From contig CALFZM010000047.1 in the NCBI GenBank assembly GCA_937952235.1, positions 1-13,966 of the forward strand: DNA of 13,966 nucleotides. The letters run 5' to 3'. Source of the DNA: an uncultured Opitutia bacterium (GTDB lineage: Bacteria > Verrucomicrobiota > Verrucomicrobiia > Opitutales > Opitutaceae). The position numbers and the translations under genes are program-made. Positions 12,953-13,966 of the stretch are shown here, one piece after another. The notes beneath the pieces are model-generated. The model did not search any database. It saw only the letters and a program-made list of their open reading frames with translations, and was not told the DNA's origin. Positions within the stretch are counted from its first letter, which is position 1; every line of letters begins with the position of its first letter.

Positions 12953-13864
12953 ATGGTGTCCGTCTACGCCGACTTCTCCGCCGCGTTCCCGTGGTTCTTC
13001 CCGGCTGCGGTGTTCTTTCTCGGCGCGTGCGTCGGCAGCTTCCTCAACGTGGTCATCTATCGCGTGCCGAAATCGCAGTCGGTCGTGACGCCCGGGTCGC
13101 ATTGCGGCTGCGGCCAGCCGATCAGATGGCACGACAACATCCCTATCGTCTCGTGGCTGGTGCTGCGGGGACGCGCCCGCTGCTGCGGCCGGAAGTTTTC
13201 GTTTCGCTACCCGTTCGTCGAACTGCTGACCGCCACGCTTTTCACCCTGTGCTGGCTGCGCTTCCCGCCGGCGGTGGCCGCGTGCGGGTGGCTGTTCCTG
13301 AGCTGCCTGACGGCGGCGACGTTCATCGATCTGGACCACATGATCATCCCCGACGTGTTCACGATCGGGCTCGGGGTGGCCGGCGTCGCTCTCTCCGCCG
13401 TCGTGCCGGCGCTGCATGGTTTCCATGGCGACGTCGCGCTGCTGGAGGGAATGCGCGGCGGGCTCGTGGCATTGCAGGGTCTGCTGATCGGCTCGGGCGT
13501 CGTGCTCTGGATCGCGCTCATCGCGGAATCGCTTCTGCGCAAGGAGGCCATGGGCTTCGGCGACGTGACGTTCGTGGGCGGCATCGGCGCCTTCTGCGGC
13601 TGGCAGGGCGCGTTGTTCACCGTCTTTGGTGGGGCGGTGGTGGGCACCCTCTGGCTTGCGCTCGCTTGGCTGTGGGAGAAAGGCACCGGGCGCCGCGCTG
13701 CCCTCGCGCCTCCGACCGAGACGCCCGAGGGCCAGGCGGCGCCGCTGGGCTTCGGCGCGCACGTGCCGTTCGGCCCGATGCTCGCGATCGCGGCGGCCAT
13801 CTATTTCCTGGCGTTGCGCGAGCCGGTTGTCGCCTGGTTTCGCGAGTTCGCGGAAATGCTCTAA
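12953..13864 (+). CDS. pilD: Type IV prepilin peptidase (A24 family) with altered cysteine spacing
   Basis: This 303-residue membrane protein cleaves prepilin-type leader peptides and usually N-methylates the new end, for type IV pili or type II secretion. The N-terminal region has GACVGSFLNVVIYRVP (24-39), the zinc-knuckle segment and DNIPIVSWLVLRGRARC followed by SFRYPFVELLT. Hydrophobic segments then carry the A24 aspartates in FIDLDHMIIPD (124-134) and GFGDVTF (201-207, D204). The cysteines are C51/C53 (HCGCG) and C77/C78 (RCCG) rather than the usual two CxxC pairs, and the GxGDxK lysine is T206. The ATG at 12953 begins just before the first membrane segment; GTG at 12916 is an alternative and neither has a Shine-Dalgarno. 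No pilin or pilus assembly gene is present here. Confidence 0.93.
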   Translation: MVSVYADFSAAFPWFFPAAVFFLGACVGSFLNVVIYRVPKSQSVVTPGSHCGCGQPIRWHDNIPIVSWLVLRGRARCCGRKFSFRYPFVELLTATLFTLCWLRFPPAVAACGWLFLSCLTAATFIDLDHMIIPDVFTIGLGVAGVALSAVVPALHGFHGDVALLEGMRGGLVALQGLLIGSGVVLWIALIAESLLRKEAMGFGDVTFVGGIGAFCGWQGALFTVFGGAVVGTLWLALAWLWEKGTGRRAALAPPTETPEGQAAPLGFGAHVPFGPMLAIAAAIYFLALREPVVAWFREFAEML

Positions 13865-13881
13865 GCCACCGCCGCCGTGCA

Positions 13882-13957
13882 GGTGGAGCCACCTGTCCCC
13901 AGGCGGCTGACGTTCGGCAGATCCTACCGCAGCAGCTTGAGGACAAGCTGCTCCACC
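13882..13957 (-). repeat. REP/BIME-like element (copy E), inverted orientation
   Basis: A complete core copy in the opposite orientation to copies B-D, 17 bases after the prepilin peptidase stop. GTGG and CCAC feet are present at both outer ends. In plus-strand reading the hairpins are AGCCACCTG / CAGGCGGCT around TCCC (13887-13908) and AGCAGCTTG / CAAGCTGCT around AGGA (13931-13952). The second has a G-C to A-T swap at one paired position relative to copy C, on both sides of the stem. It lacks the long outer arms of copies B and C. Confidence 0.85.
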
Positions 13958-13966
13958 TTTCCTGCG

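Noticed and set aside
12689..13762. Minus-strand open frame of 357 codons opposite the prepilin peptidase gene
   Set aside because: It is a G+C-driven shadow: the opposite frame has complete prepilin peptidase motifs and this one has only low-complexity charged sequence.

Overview
The window is high-G+C bacterial DNA with compact, mostly single-copy genes. The combination of a DUF1080 protein, a Gfo/Idh/MocA oxidoreductase, a Tat-exported sugar isomerase-like TIM barrel, a bacterial GH3-family protein, and a yggS / SirB1-like / aroE / prepilin peptidase row resembles Verrucomicrobiota, most likely near Opitutaceae. That placement is inferred from gene content and protein style; there is no rRNA here to confirm it. 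Shine-Dalgarno sequences are nearly absent: only the LysR gene has a clear one.

Left part (1-6470): a secreted two-domain DUF1080 protein (+) faces three genes on the minus strand, read in the order TIM-barrel isomerase/epimerase, redoxin-thioredoxin fusion, Gfo/Idh/MocA oxidoreductase. Upstream of these on the same strand lies an RluA-type pseudouridine synthase. DUF1080, Gfo/Idh/MocA and the AP-endonuclease-2-like barrel are families known to cooperate in 3-keto-glycoside cleavage, so this is a plausible carbohydrate oxidation and cleavage locus.

Middle part (6471-10136): a GH3-like adenylate-forming-fold protein (+) converges with a TlpA-like thiol-disulfide lipoprotein (-). Between them are a repeat, two hairpins and a strong bidirectional terminator. 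A LysR regulator (-) follows, divergent from yggS.

Right part (10137-13966): yggS, a HEAT-like/SirB1-like protein, aroE with a probable TTG start, and a type IV prepilin peptidase with unusually spaced cysteines, all on the plus strand. The genes are separated by 80-142 bases, several of which hold hairpins.

The most interesting structure is a family of dispersed intergenic repeats with five copies in 14 kb. Each full copy is two inverted REP-like hairpins, each with a GTGG foot, and one stem shows a compensatory base change. Two copies are extended to about 146 bp with terminal inverted repeats and bracket the Gfo/Idh/MocA gene in direct orientation. This looks like a REP/BIME or MITE family mobilised by a transposase not in this window. 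No CRISPR array, tRNA, rRNA, integrase or transposase gene was seen.
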